A stretch of 64,000 nucleotides of DNA from Bugula neritina (GCA_964035545.1 OZ037770.1:6634229-6698228); one strand, 5' to 3'. Positions 25,001 to 36,642 are shown, counted from the first letter of the stretch. Numbers and translations: made by a program. Notes: a model not told the origin generated them from the sequence alone.

Positions 25001-25842
25001 ACTTCAGAAAGTGTACTGACAGGATCGAAGAACTTGCCACATATGTTGTGGAGACGCCCACACCTGAAAGAACACCGGAAATAAAGTATGTAAGTTATAT
25101 TATACTGTAATGAAAACATTGATTGTATGAACCATACTATGATTAACCCAAAACTGCTATTACTTGCTAAAACTACCTGCTAGCATTTGCTACTATCTTG
25201 TATACTTGTGCTTTTTTGCACCTGTTATTACTTGCTAGTACCTGCTAGTATTCCAAACAAACATATTGCATGCCACTGCTTTGTAGCTAAAGACAGAAGT
25301 GACAGTCCAAGTATCAGGCAGATTCCTCCAAATATCTGGGTCATTCTACATCCTGCTTTTTTAACAAGAATAGATGCCACAGGTGCTGCAAATTAAATCA
25401 TACATAATTCATAAGTATAGCATAATGATTGCATGTGTCAAATATACAAACATTCACACAATTCTTTCTATGAGTAAAATGAGAATTTGTTTTACACAAA
25501 CCAAAACATTACAAGGACTCACTAAAACAAGAGAAACTATTAATAGCAGTTATGCTTGGGCACATAGTATAATCTCTGTGGTTGTTGGCAGCTCTTTGCA
25601 AAAAGAACTACTACGAATATCTTACCAAACAGAAACACAGTAGTAGTGTGTATGTTTCCTATCAAACTGCTTTGCTGTAAACCAATATTGAAGAACTGAG
25701 AATGTATTGTGGTGAGGTTACCAATCACACCGAAAGTAAATCCAATGCTGACAAAGTGTGACAGAAAAGATAGCACCATGATGAGCCAGGCATATCCCTT
25801 GTCTTTTTGCACCTTTGATTCACATAACAAATAGCACGTCAT
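19558..25842 (-). CDS. Monocarboxylate-transporter-like protein B (SLC16/MFS), nine exons
   Basis: Exons: 25842-25626, 25385-25242, 25063-24803, 24047-23950, 23250-23119, 22251-22119, 20962-20829, 20741-20573, 19679-19558; 1410 nt, 469 residues, GT-AG and in phase. Every exon matches transporter A in phase; exons 1, 2, 6, 7 and 8 match in length exactly (217, 144, 133, 134, 169 nt), and length changes are confined to exons 3-5 (central loop) and 9 (tail). TM1 begins DKGYAW at residues 14-19. The TM5 signature reads HFLKYQYFAFSFASLGSFIG. The acidic loop of exons 4-5 (e.g. GEDAEESKEETGSED) differs strongly from A. Upstream of the ATG, TTTGCAG at 25870-25876 could be an acceptor, implying a 5' UTR intron. 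Transporter A follows on the same strand 4.2 kb downstream. Substrate unknown. Confidence 0.87.
19767..19952. repeat. 22-bp tandem repeat, about eight copies
   Basis: Units of AGCTTAGCTACAACAGCATG plus two bases, nearly identical, lie in intron 8 of transporter B, 90-270 bp upstream of the exon 9 acceptor. Confidence 0.9.
21460..22017 (+). repeat. Dispersed repeat, partly tandem
   Basis: GACTCCTAGGTGACC...TAGAGTCACTTGA...GGTTTTACACA occurs at about 21466 and again at 21851. A second block with AACAGCTGCT(G/T)TACACA occurs near 21733 and 22003. The same blocks occur in reverse orientation at 44020-44205. The family sits in intron 6 of transporter B. Confidence 0.7.
22029..22086. repeat. (AC)n-(TA)n microsatellite
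   Basis: An alternating AC run passes into a TA run of about 40 bp, in intron 6 of transporter B, 32 bp beyond the exon 6 donor. Confidence 0.95.
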
Positions 25843-25876
25843 CTTGCCAGTGCTAGTCTTCAGGCTGATCTGCAAA

Positions 25877-26989
25877 GATACATATCGTCATAAGTACTAA
25901 TCAAGTGCCACCAATAAAGATAAGTGGCAGGTTTAGCAGAACAAAATTATGGGCTTTAGAGAGATTTTTTACTAGTCGGAATATAAAATTCTCTCATTAT
26001 CGTTGCTTTAGAGGTTCAGTAGCTACATCATTTACCTGTGCTGTAATATGTGCTTTAGAGTTCTAAGGCTAGCCTTTTAGCCTGTGCTACACATGCGAGG
26101 TGGAATGATATAACACAAGGTGTGAGTGTAGTCAAATTACTAATCTCTGCTGTTTAACATAAGTTACCTAATGCTGCATATTTGTTGTTGATAAGAAAAA
26201 TATGCATATTTGCAAATACCTTAATGTAATATTTTGAGTGTTCATTATAGCAGTGCTTGTTGAAAATACAGTTACTTATAAACTATTACGTATATATCTT
26301 AGTAAACATTAGCAATATCTATTACCTAAGACTGCTTAATACAAGCATATGACTACAAAGTGCACCAAACATGCAAAGAAGGTAGTGTAAAGCTGATTTC
26401 AAGTTGGTTTAAATTGAACATCTGAGTTGTTTCAGAACTTCAAAATAGCAAACACATATCATAATCTGATCATAACTTACTTGTTTTAATTTTGCAAAAC
26501 CTATTCAAAATTCTAGATAGCTTAAAATTAATTAGCTTTAGACCCTTTTAGAAAGTACTCAGATAGATTTGTTTAATCATATTATTTTGCTGCTCTTTAT
26601 TGAAAATAACCTAATTTTTGTGCTAAGAGCTCAAATTTACTTAGCTTAGGACATTAATATTCACAATGATTGGCAGTGATTACCTATAATAGTTTAAAAT
26701 ATTATGTTAAAATGTATTTATATTCCTAATAAATCAGTTTGTCACCAAAACTGCATATCTAAAACTAGACCACGGCTGCCTGGCATCAGGTAACTATGAT
26801 GTGCTGCAAGGTGAGCATTGTAAGATACAAACATTTTGAATTTAATAAATGGTAATTTGTGAAATCACTCATTTATAGACAAAAGTTGAATTTCAGTCAA
26901 AAAATTCTTCATATCATTTTCGATACAGTTTCACAAAAATTTAGTTGCAGCTGACTTTTCAGTGTTTGAGAAATGTGGCTTGGCAGCAT
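25877..26989. other. Intergenic, upstream of transporter B
   Basis: AT-rich, no ORF of note. The promoter of transporter B should lie here, but I see no site that I can support. Confidence 0.4.
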
Positions 26990-27655
26990 AATACACAGTG
27001 ACAGTGTGACAGCATGAGAGTAAGCATAGTGACAGTGTGGCACTGTGACATAGTGACAGTGTGACATAGTGACAGTGTGACATAGTGACAGTGTGACATA
27101 GTGACAGAGTGATGTAGTGACAGTGTGACGTAGTGACAGTGTGACGTAGTGACAGTGTGACATAGTGACAGTGTGACGTAGTGACAGTGTGACATAGTGA
27201 CAGTGTGACATAGTGACAGAGTGATGTAGTGACAGTGTGACAGAGTGATGTAGTGACAGTGTGACGTAGTGGCAGTGTGACATAGTGACAGTGTGACATA
27301 GTGACAGTGTGACATAGTGACAGTGTGACATAGTGACAGAGTGATGTAGTGACAGTGTGACAGAGTGATGTAGTGACAGTGTGACGTAGTGGCAGTGTGA
27401 CATAGTGACAGTGTGACATAGTGACAGTGTGACATAGTGACAGTGTGACATAGTGACAGTGTGACATAGTGACAGAGTGACAGAGTGATGTAGTGACAGA
27501 GTGATGTAGTGACAGTGTGACATAGTGACAGTGTGACATAGTGACAGTGTGACGTAGTGACAGTGTGACAGAGTGATGTAGTGACAGTGTGACATAGTGA
27601 CAGTGTGACATAGTGACAGTGTGACGTAGTGACAGTGTGACTAGTGACAGCATAT
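26990..27655. repeat. 16-bp minisatellite (CATAGTGACAGTGTGA), about 41 units
   Basis: Units of CATAGTGACAGTGTGA and close variants (CGTAG, CAGAG, GATGTAG) fill the segment. Since 16 is not a multiple of 3, all three minus-strand frames stay open (up to 240 residues) and read the same 16-residue repeat; these ORFs are not genes. Longer blocks of variants recur near 27220-27300 and 27340-27420, suggesting duplications of several units at a time. Confidence 0.95.
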
Positions 27656-29204
27656 TATAATATTTGTAAGAGCTACATCAACATACTACTCTATTCCTGT
27701 TATCATTGCAGTTATAGCAAAAAATAATTGATTTTTGAAAATAGCAATCAGCTTAGAGAGAGGTCTCCTTTACGCTAAGTTTTTCATGAAAAAGCAAAAT
27801 CAAATCTAAAAATGCATGAAATCTATCAAAAATGTTTTAAATTTTATACAAAATTAAAAACTATGAACATATTATTGTTATAGTTGGAAAGACTTCAGTT
27901 TTAAACTAGCTGTTAGTAGTAAATTTCTTATGCAAGTCTCAGGTGGTCTCGGTTTGATACAAATATTTGTCCTTTGAGCTATTTGCATCCACTAATTAGT
28001 CACAAAAATTTACTGTTCAAGGGGATACAGATGTGCCAACACTTGTATAAATCTTGATAATAGTCTATCAAACATCATCAGATACGATACCATAATTCTA
28101 GTTTAAATACATCTCATAGAACAGTCAAATGTCTCTTGTTTTTAAAAAGAGATTTAGTCCTGTGCCTATAACAATTAGACATAAATAAAATTCACTATTT
28201 CTTGATAAACAGGTTAAATTTGTCTTTTAAACTGACTCACAGAGTTAAACTTCATTCAAATACAAATGAAGAGCAAAGAGGAGTATCTTTAGCTACCGTC
28301 AGTTTAGCAGCTACTACTCTTCCTCCTACATACTGCAGCCATAACTGAACATTTGGTTTAAGGTAAAATTGGCTTGTTTCAAAAACTACAAGCATTTTTA
28401 AAATTTAGATATCATATAGTTCATAGGTTTTAGCAAAACAATTTTTTACTACTTGAGATCAGGTTGAGCTGTTGGCTATACTTCTGCTTCTTGGTAGACA
28501 CTAAACTATCGCCTTCTTCCCCAGATACTCCAACACTGGCTACTGCCCACCTTTCACCTTCTTCCTCAGATACTCCAACACTAACTACTGCCCACCTTAT
28601 CACACCATTCATTTAACTTTCTATCACAAGTTTCTTCATTTCACAACTTATATTTACTTCAATGCCGTGGAGACTTTAATTAGCCTAATATTATGTAACA
28701 GCACATTCCCTACTGCTGAGTTTGTTTTGTTACACAGCAGGCTACTTGCTTTCTATAACTCTGAATGACCAGCTGTTTGCTGGCTTTGTGTGATTAAAAT
28801 TTTACCACATTTATAGTGTTTTTTGTAGATAATTTTTTTCTTTGACCAAGGCAAATTTTAAAAACCTGAGGAAGAAAAATAGACCGATTTCTTGAAGTAA
28901 CATAGAATTTAGGGTGTCACACATTCACAGGGATTTAAAGTTTCAAACAATAAGGATATAAGTGCTGTATACTGTATAGTCTACTGTAATTATTACTCAA
29001 TGGAATTTTAACCATCAGTTACGTAACTAGTAATAATACAGAGCTAGAATGCTCAAATTGTAACATAATATTGTTATATATGAATTGAAAGAGCAAGATT
29101 ATTGGGAGTTGTTAAGTTATCATCCGCCTCTGACAAGTTTTGAGTCAGAAGCATGGTACTTGCAGATTTATCTATAACAATTCCGGAATATTATTGTGGC
29201 CTAA
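27656..29204. other. Intergenic region
   Basis: AT-rich, no gene supported. At 28500-28600 there is an imperfect two-copy tandem repeat of about 60 bp (GATACTCCAACACT...CTACTGCCCACCTT). Confidence 0.5.
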
Positions 29205-30358
29205 TAGTCTGGCAGAAAAACACCAATTTTTGACTTAGGTTCGCAACCCCGGATAAAGTTTTTTTCTTTTCTGATTATTCAAATATAGGGTCTAGGTAAG
29301 TGTTTCCAGGTGGGTGTGGACTTCTTACCCTTGAGCATTTCGAGAAATTCAAGATGGCCGCCAGGCACCAGACGATTCTTTATAATTCAAATGTATCTAC
29401 CCACTGAGGCTAAATTTAAGGCTTCAATGCTTTGAAATCTTTAGAAATTGATATAATAAAGATGCATGTACCTTTATCATGTGTTTTATTGAGTAATAGG
29501 CAAATGATACCCAAGGGTAACTAAGCTAAGCCTTAATCATTCACTTTTTTTTAAGTTTAACTTAGCCTTAATGCCGTGTTTATAATTTCCTTGCATATCT
29601 GCATATCAGTTTGTTCTAAATTCATGATAATTTACTATATGGGGTGATACTATATGCTGATTACAAATATGTCCAACAAATAAAGCTGAAAGGGGTTCTG
29701 CAAAATTGAAATGCAACGTCTTTGCCATATGAGCTAAATAGCAATTTATTTCAAACTAGCATGCCTATCAAAAAAGTTTGTTGAGCTGCCAACTTAATAG
29801 TTATTTTCTGTTTTAAAGTTTTAGCTATGTTTTTTAAAGTTAGAAAAAAAGGTGAACAACTTTGATAACACAACACCATGGCTTCTTAAAATAGCTTAAT
29901 TGCTTTATTATGGACACATCGTTTATCTAAATATTGACTTTTTGCTTTCGAAAACTACTTTTACAATCGGCACATTTGAATTTTTCTTTAAAAACATTTG
30001 TAAACAGTTTTTTTTTATGAATGAGAATCTATTTCATGCTGGGGGAAGTAATACATTCATTGGAACAGTGGCTCCCTACCTTTTTCATACCAATCTCCTT
30101 TCATAAATGTTTACTATTAATTTCTCCCTTTTAATGACCTATGTTGGGTGCACTGGAACATTAATGATTGAAACTGATTTGGTAAAAGTAGTTAATTCTA
30201 CTTTTTGTTGGTTTCCTCAAAATGCTAAATGAAAAAAGTTTTCCAGAATGTACGAGGCCTGAGAATATTGGTGGGAGAGCTGTTGAAGTCAGTCTTTGAT
30301 AAGAGTGTAATCACTAGCATGGAGGACCTTGACAAGATGTTGACTAAAATTTCAGAGA

Positions 30359-30754
30359 GCTGAAGAACAGCAAAAACCGTGGGTCATGTGCTTTATTAGA
30401 CCAATTTTTTCCATCAACACCCACATCATGGCTGATAGAGAAGGAGACTGGGCCTTACAACTAGCAATGGAAAAGGAAATGTACTTATATCTGTGTAGCA
30501 TGAAGGTCATACCACAAGATGTAAGGATTGAATTCGTGGCTGGTAACCACACAATGCATCATAAACGCAGCCAGATCGACGGCATCTGGTCAGACATTAT
30601 GATTGAGGTGATTTCCGTGAGATTTGGTCACCGCAAGGGAAAATCATTGGCATCACCATTAAAACTGAAATTTTCAAGGTGTGGGTGTACAGCAATTCTG
30701 CATGCAACAAAATACAGTAAGGCTTCAATGACATCAGAGATGAGTCTGAAATAA
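30359..30754 (+). pseudogene. Fragment of a transposon-associated protein (ADREGDWALQL motif)
   Basis: The frame through 30386-30754 reads RPIFSINTHIMADREGDWAL and, further on, YLYLCSM and FVAGNHTMHHKRSQIDGIWSD. This layout (a conserved D/E-R-E-G-x-W, then a YL...M segment, then a GIWSD-like motif) recalls a domain found in many uncharacterised, probably transposon-derived invertebrate proteins. The upstream frame has stops at once, so only a piece is present. Function not known. Confidence 0.4.
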
Positions 30755-31287
30755 ATGCTTCCACTACTCATAAGGATGAGATGCAATCAAGAGTCCAATG
30801 TGATTCAAAGGACAGGGAGTCTGTTGAAAGGAAGATTGAACTCTGCAATGACCCACTCAAAAAAGGGTGCACAAGAAGTTAAGAAAATGTCCACCAAGCT
30901 GGAGGTTCTGTTATACAAGATGGCAATAAAAACTACACTGATGTATGGATATCAGACATGGCCACTGACTCAAAGACAAGAAGACAAGATAAGTGCAACT
31001 AAGATGAGGATGCTTTGTCACATTTACAATATAGAGTAGGAAGACTAATTAACAAATGATAATATAAGGAGGAAGCCAAAATAAAAGCCATCACAATAGG
31101 CATGAGGAGGAGACCTCTTCAATGGTATGGACATGTGCGCCGAAGAGATAGGGATGAAGATATTATAATGGTGGCTGAGATGAAGATACAGAGAAAGAGA
31201 GGGAGGCCCAAGAAAAGGTTAATGAATACAGTGAAGGATGTCATACTGAAATGTGGCCTCTCAGATGAAGACGACAGAATCAGATGA
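30755..31287 (+). pseudogene. 3' end of a non-LTR reverse transcriptase, frameshifted
   Basis: KTTLMYGYQTWPLTQRQEDK near 30925-30984 and RPLQWYGHVRRRDRDEDI near 31111-31164, then RKRGRPKKRL, are the C-terminal hallmarks of non-LTR retrotransposon polyproteins. The first part is in a different frame from the second, with stops at about 31037-31080, so at least one frameshift separates them. The RT catalytic core is absent. It is nested in the TIR element and follows the other fragment in the same frame. Confidence 0.75.
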
Positions 31288-32823
31288 CACTCTCTGATAG
31301 CACTTGGTGCCCTGCAAAACCGCCACCCATCTTAGACCACAGCGTACTAGGTGAGAAAGTCCAAGACAAATTCCTATAATAGACAATTTGCTGCTGTCCC
31401 ATGGCCTCTCAGGGTGTGATGTAGTGGCAACAATGTAAAATATTGGAAAGGGAGTCATACTAATTGTCTTGGTAGAAAGAAAGTGTGATTTGGTGACACT
31501 AGGACTTTTTTCAGGATGACTATTCATACAAGCTACCAGGTTTATGCTATGTTTCTACGCTTATGCAAAGTGTTCCTCCATGACATCTACAAAACAAAAG
31601 GCTTAGAAAACCAAGGTCAGCAATGCTATTTGCGATGTGCCTTTAGCTTATGTACTTTGCCTGCTACAGATGAAGCTATTGGACAATGTCACCAGAGCAC
31701 ACCTCCAGGTAGCCATATGAAACTGCGGCATTAAGCCCACTAAAACATTGACGATTTTTTACAATTTAGCTACTCGTGTATATAGATGTTAGCCTCAAAC
31801 TATTGAAATTTTAGCAAATAAAACTGAATATTTAAGGCTTTTTCAATTATGCATGATTTTCTATGCTTTTTCCTAATTTATTAGTACATTGAGATATATT
31901 ATATGAACCATGATGGTTCACAAATATATATTTAGCTCCTATGACATGACGTTGCGCTTAAATGTTGCAGGACCTCTTCCCAGTGTTTTTGCTATGCATA
32001 GTTAGAATCAGCAAATTCTATTACTCTATAATAGTAAGTTTTCATGAATTTTGAGTAAACTTAAAAATTTTTGATCATAATCTGTTGATGTGTGCTAAAT
32101 AAATTAAAATGGCCCAAATTCATTAAATGCTCCTGTGGAAGCTAACAATCATGCAAACCAACGGGATATGGTTGTTCTAGTACATCTATCCCATGCACAG
32201 AGTTCTGTTCTTGTGAAGCAGTAACAGGAGTGTGCTGCAATGAACTAATATGTCTAACAAATGCTAATGATAGAAAAAAATGAGAAAGGTGTTTAATATG
32301 AACATGAGCGAAAGTTTGTCGCATCTATTTGATTATATATATGTTCCATTTTAATTTTAGCTGAGCAATATGCCTCTATCTTTTTCACTTTTTATTCACT
32401 GAAAATAAGCAATGTTTTTCTTTATATATCTGTCCTAACAATTATTCAAAACCCTTGTATCATTTCTCTGCACCATATGTGATGTTTTATTGAAGCAATT
32501 CCGATTTTTGAACTGCGCAACATGTCTCTTGGCTCTTTACTTTGGTTTTATTTGCACTGGCATGGCAAATATTCATTCCAAAAATGCACATCTATTTGAA
32601 TCATCAAAAAAATTTTGTGTTTGCAACATAATATAGACTTTATGCCTACTAGAATACGATTTTTTCATAAGTGGCGGCCATATTGGATTTCTCGAAATGC
32701 TCAAGGGTGGCAGGTCCACACCCACCTGGAAACAGTTACTTGAACCCTCAAGATAAATAATCAAAAGAGAAAAAAACTTTATCCGAGATTGCGAACCTAA
32801 CCCCCAGTTCTGCCAGACTATAA

Positions 32824-33641
32824 GTAAATATTTTTCGTTGAAGTATTTTATAATAAATATTTTATAGTTCCAATATAATTATCATGTAATGGGGACTCTA
32901 CATATTGTAAAAACTTCATGGGAGAAGGTAAGTGAGATTTTAGTAATAAATTGAAGCTTTAGGCCCTCATAACTGTGTAAATCTTTAAAACTCTTATTCT
33001 AGTCTTAAATCCTAATTCATTTCTTAGCTTTAGCTCTTACTGCAGCAACCTATTTGGTCAACCCCAAGAGCTTATGCACTGCTAAAATCACTAAGAAAAG
33101 GCATCTCTGAATAAACATAAACTTGTCTCAACTTTCAAAACATCAACTTTCCTCAATCTTAGGTTAAGAGAAATATTTATTCTACACCTGCAATAGAGCA
33201 GCTGTACATAAAGCTTTGCATAGAGCTATAAGAGACTCTGGATGATAGAAAGGAAACAAATTAAGCTGACTACTGGTAGTTGTCTGTCATTGGGGTTCTG
33301 CGTCACCATAGCAACTTTTCAACTTCTGCCAAGTCATCAGCAGCTTCTTAATATCATAGTAGCTAAGCTCCACAAAGTCAGGGCATGTAATAAAACTAGT
33401 TGCTATATCGTCAACACTGTTATATTTTCAAAGTTATATTATTATTTGTAACACGATCTTATACTTTTTAGCCATATTCTGTAAACTATATAATATCATT
33501 CTTGTTATAAATTTATATTTTTTTTGTTTTCAGATGCTCACAAAATTGCAAAAAATAGCAAAATTTAGTTCAACAAGAAGTACAGTCACTTGAAAGCTTT
33601 AATCACAAACAATGAACAATGATAAGGAAAAGAAATCAATA
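32824..33641. other. Intergenic region
   Basis: AT-rich, no gene that I can support. It may hold the end of the 3' UTR of the gene at 34148-36642, if that transcript runs through the 13-bp array. Confidence 0.4.
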
Positions 33642-34133
33642 GCACTGTACGACAGCACTGTACGACAGCACTGTACGACAGCACTGTACGACAGCACTGT
33701 ACGACAGCACTGTACGACAGCACTGTACGACAGCACTGTACGACAGCACTGTACGACAGCACTGTACGACAGCACTGTACGACAGCACTGTACGACAGCA
33801 CTGTACGACAGCACTGTACGACAGCACTGTACGACAGCACTGTACGACAGCACTGTACGACAGCACTGTACGACAGCACTGTACGACAGCACTGTACGAC
33901 AGCACTGTACGACAGCACTGTACGACAGCACTGTACGACAGCACTGTACGACAGCACTGTACGACAGCACTGTACGACAGCACTGTACGACAGCACTGTA
34001 CGACAGCACTGTACGACAGCACTGTACGACAGCACTGTACGACAGCACTGTACGACAGCACTGTACGACAGCACTGTACGACAGCACTGTACGACAGCAC
34101 AGTACGACAGCACTGTACAACAGCACTGTACAA
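33642..34133. repeat. 13-bp minisatellite (GCACTGTACGACA), about 37 units
   Basis: The unit GCACTGTACGACA repeats almost without change for about 490 bp; only the last two or three units show substitutions (CAGTACGACAG, GTACAACAG). All frames are open on both strands because 13 is not a multiple of 3, so the long ORFs here are not genes. The array ends 15 bp from the stop codon of the adjacent minus-strand gene. Confidence 0.97.
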
Positions 34134-34147
34134 TCTCAGTGCTATTC

Positions 34148-36642
34148 TTACAGGGAAGACTTGAGCTGTTCTCTCTGTAATCTTTTGACTGGAAGTTTCC
34201 TTCGTTTTCTCTTTGCCTGGTTCCATGCTTTAAGCCAACCATGTTTACTAAAAGAAGGAGTCTTCCTTTTACCAGTTCTCTAAAATACAAAGTATAAAAT
34301 GGATGCATTTCATATTCTACAAATTTTTCAGATTGAAATTCGCATACGTCGAGAGCAAAGTTTTTTTACTGTTGCTGCTAGTATTTATTCTATTGATGTG
34401 CTTTGTTTTATATACCTTTTCAAACGGTTTCTATTTACTTTATTACTTTGGCCTTTAATTACTATAAAGATTTCAGTATTCTTGTCCCTAATGACTTGAA
34501 ATGTTACAAGTTAAAACTCAAAGCTAGTTTAGCAAAATAAAACTAATAACTTATACTACTTGGCTTATGCTTCGAATTTCAGATGAAAAACTGCACTGTA
34601 TAATACTGTTTAACTAGTTAAACTCTCCATACTCTAAGAAGATTGAGTTTGCTTTTTTAAATTGAAAATTTGATTTTTATAAGACAAATTGCATGTGTGT
34701 AAAACCATGTAGCTGTATTGAATTTCTCCCAAATACCTTTTTCCTAGTTTCAACTTCTTTGAACTCCTTAGGAGTTGTCTGATAGGAAAGTACCGTCTCA
34801 CTGGTAGGAGTTGTTCCACCACCAGATAAAGCTGCACCAGTAGAGGGAGCTGCATCACTAGGGGGAGCTGCACCACTAAGGGGAGCTGCACCACCAGGGG
34901 GAGCTGCACCACTAGAGGGAGCTGCATCAGAAGCGGGAGCTGTCTGGTCTAGAGAAGTTGCTTTACTTGAAGCAGCTGTCTCACTTGGAGGAACATCCAT
35001 GGCGGTATCTCTGGTCTGGGAATCACTTTCATCATCACATGGGTCGTGCAAGTTTAAAACTCTTGCAATTTCGTTTTGCAATCTTTCCCAGATAGCTTGA
35101 GGGAGTTCATAATATCTTTTAGGTCTAGTATTCAAAAGCTGGAAGTATATAAAGATTTTTAATGCACAATGTCACAGCATGGTGAAATAATATGCTCTTT
35201 TTTAGTTCATTTCAAAGATTAGTGTCAACATTAGCCACCTGGTGCCCTGAACACAGGTAGACATGGAAGACTTACATGGTCAGAGACAACAAACTATATT
35301 CTAAACACACCATCAACTTATCTCTGGAGACAGTAGACCTGATTGCTCTCTAAACACACCATCAACTTATCTCTGGATACAGTAGAACTGATAGCTCTCT
35401 AAACACACCATCAACTTATCTCTGGAGACAGTAGACCTGATTGCTCTCTAAACACACCATCAACTTATCTCTGGATACAGTAGAACTGATAGCTCTCTAA
35501 ACACACCATCAACTTATCTCTGGAGACAGTAGACCTGATTGCTCTCTAAACACACCACCAACTTATCTCTGGAGACAGTAGACCTGATTGCTCTCTAAAC
35601 ACACAATCAACTTATCTCTGGAGACAGCCAAACTGATAGCTCTCTAAACACACCATCAACTTATCTCTGGAGACAGTAGACTTGATTGCTCTCTAAACAC
35701 ACAATCAACTTATCTCTGGAGACAGTAGACCTGATTGCTCTCTAAACACACCATCAACTTATGTCTAGAGACAGTAGACCTGATTGCTCTCTAAACACAC
35801 CATCAACTTATCTCTGGAGACAGTAGACTTAATAGCTCTCTAAACACACCATCAACTTATCTCTGGAGACAGCCAAACCTGATTGCTCTCTAAACACACC
35901 ATCAACTTATGTCTAGAGACAGTAGACCTGATTGCTCTCTAAACACACCATCAACTTATCTCTGGAAACAGTAGACCTGATTGCTCTCTAAACACACAAT
36001 CAACTTATCTCTGGAGACAGTAGACCTGATTGCTCTCTAAACACACAATCAACTTATCTCTAGAGACAGTAGACCTGATTGCTCTCTAAACACACAATCA
36101 ACTTATCTCTGGAGACAGCCAAACTGATAGCTCTCTAAACACACCATCAACTTATCTCTAGAGACAGCCAAACTGATTGCTCTCTAAACACACAATCAAC
36201 TTATCTGTGGAGAAAGTAGACCTGATTGCTCTCTAAACACACAATCAACTTACGTCTGGAGACAGTAAAAGCGATTCCTTTATCATTCTTGAAAGCGTAC
36301 TTGGAGGCGGCTGCATTTTTTTTCTCTTTTCTATCTCACGGACCTTTTCCTGCAAATCCTCAGAGTTCAGTCTTCCAATATACTAAAAGTAAAAGTGTTT
36401 AGAAATAAGCCTTGCATTCTTCTGTATTCTTTTGCATGATCTATTTTTATATAAGAAACTTGCAAATTTGAAACAGCGTTACTGCAGATCTGAAATAGCA
36501 TCACTGACCCTCAGTCTAAACTCTAAAGAATGATCAACATTTAGCTAAATAAAGCTCTTACTCTTCCACCAATGAGGTCAGCTATAAGGGTGACGATTTT
36601 AGGGTCTGCCCGTAAAGGTATGTTGGAGGTGTTCTTCTGCAT
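34148..36642 (-). CDS. Unknown protein with Ala/Pro/Gly-rich centre and basic C terminus, four exons
   Basis: Exons: 36642-36562, 36382-36254, 35138-34737, 34279-34148; 744 nt, 247 residues, every intron in phase 0 with GT-AG borders. The start MQKNTSNIPLRADPKIVTLI is followed by a charged, probably helical segment (NSEDLQEKVREIEKRKK, residues about 34-50). Exon 3 gives a second structured stretch (RYYELPQAIWERLQNEIARV), then a low-complexity region with repeated GAAP/SDAAP units (about residues 120-180). Exon 4 ends in a strongly basic tail (KAWNQAKRKRRKLPVKRLQR), suggesting nuclear or nucleic-acid association. I do not recognise the family. Intron 2 is largely a 49-bp minisatellite derived from the exon 2 donor; a 13-bp minisatellite begins 15 bp after the stop. 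No signal peptide or membrane segment. Confidence 0.6.
35301..36275. repeat. 49-bp minisatellite, about 19 units, overlapping an exon/intron boundary
   Basis: The unit contains CTAAACACACCATCAACTTA, TCTCTGGAGACAGTAGACCT and GATTGCTCT. About 19 units run through intron 2 of the 34148-36642 gene. The unit at 36230-36275 is the real exon 2 donor region (intron to 36253, exon from 36254). Confidence 0.95.

Larger units (their letters stand above)
29205..32820. mobile_element. 3.6-kb DNA transposon with long terminal inverted repeats
   Basis: Left TIR 29205-29361 and right TIR 32673-32820 are reverse complements with interruptions. Shared blocks: TAGTCTGGCAGAA, TTAGGTTCGCAA, GGATAAAGTTTTTTTCT, TTTCCAGGTGGGTGTGGAC, CCCTTGAGCATTTCGAGAAA and ATGGCCGCCA. 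The trinucleotide TAA flanks both ends (29202-29204, 32821-32823), as in PIF/Harbinger-type elements with TWA target duplications, but the length of the TIRs is atypical and I see no transposase. The interior holds two protein fragments on the plus strand. Confidence 0.8.

Noticed and set aside
26909-27653. Long minus-strand ORFs (158-240 residues) rich in His, Cys, Ser, Thr
   Set aside because: They are three frames of the 16-bp minisatellite; the repeat has no stop in any of these frames.
33586-34308. Long ORFs on both strands at the 13-bp array
   Set aside because: Same cause: a stop-free unit whose length is not a multiple of three. Only the part above 34148, in one frame, belongs to a gene.
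33642-36275. CRISPR-like array
   Set aside because: Units are contiguous with no unique spacers, and the DNA is animal nuclear DNA. These are minisatellites.
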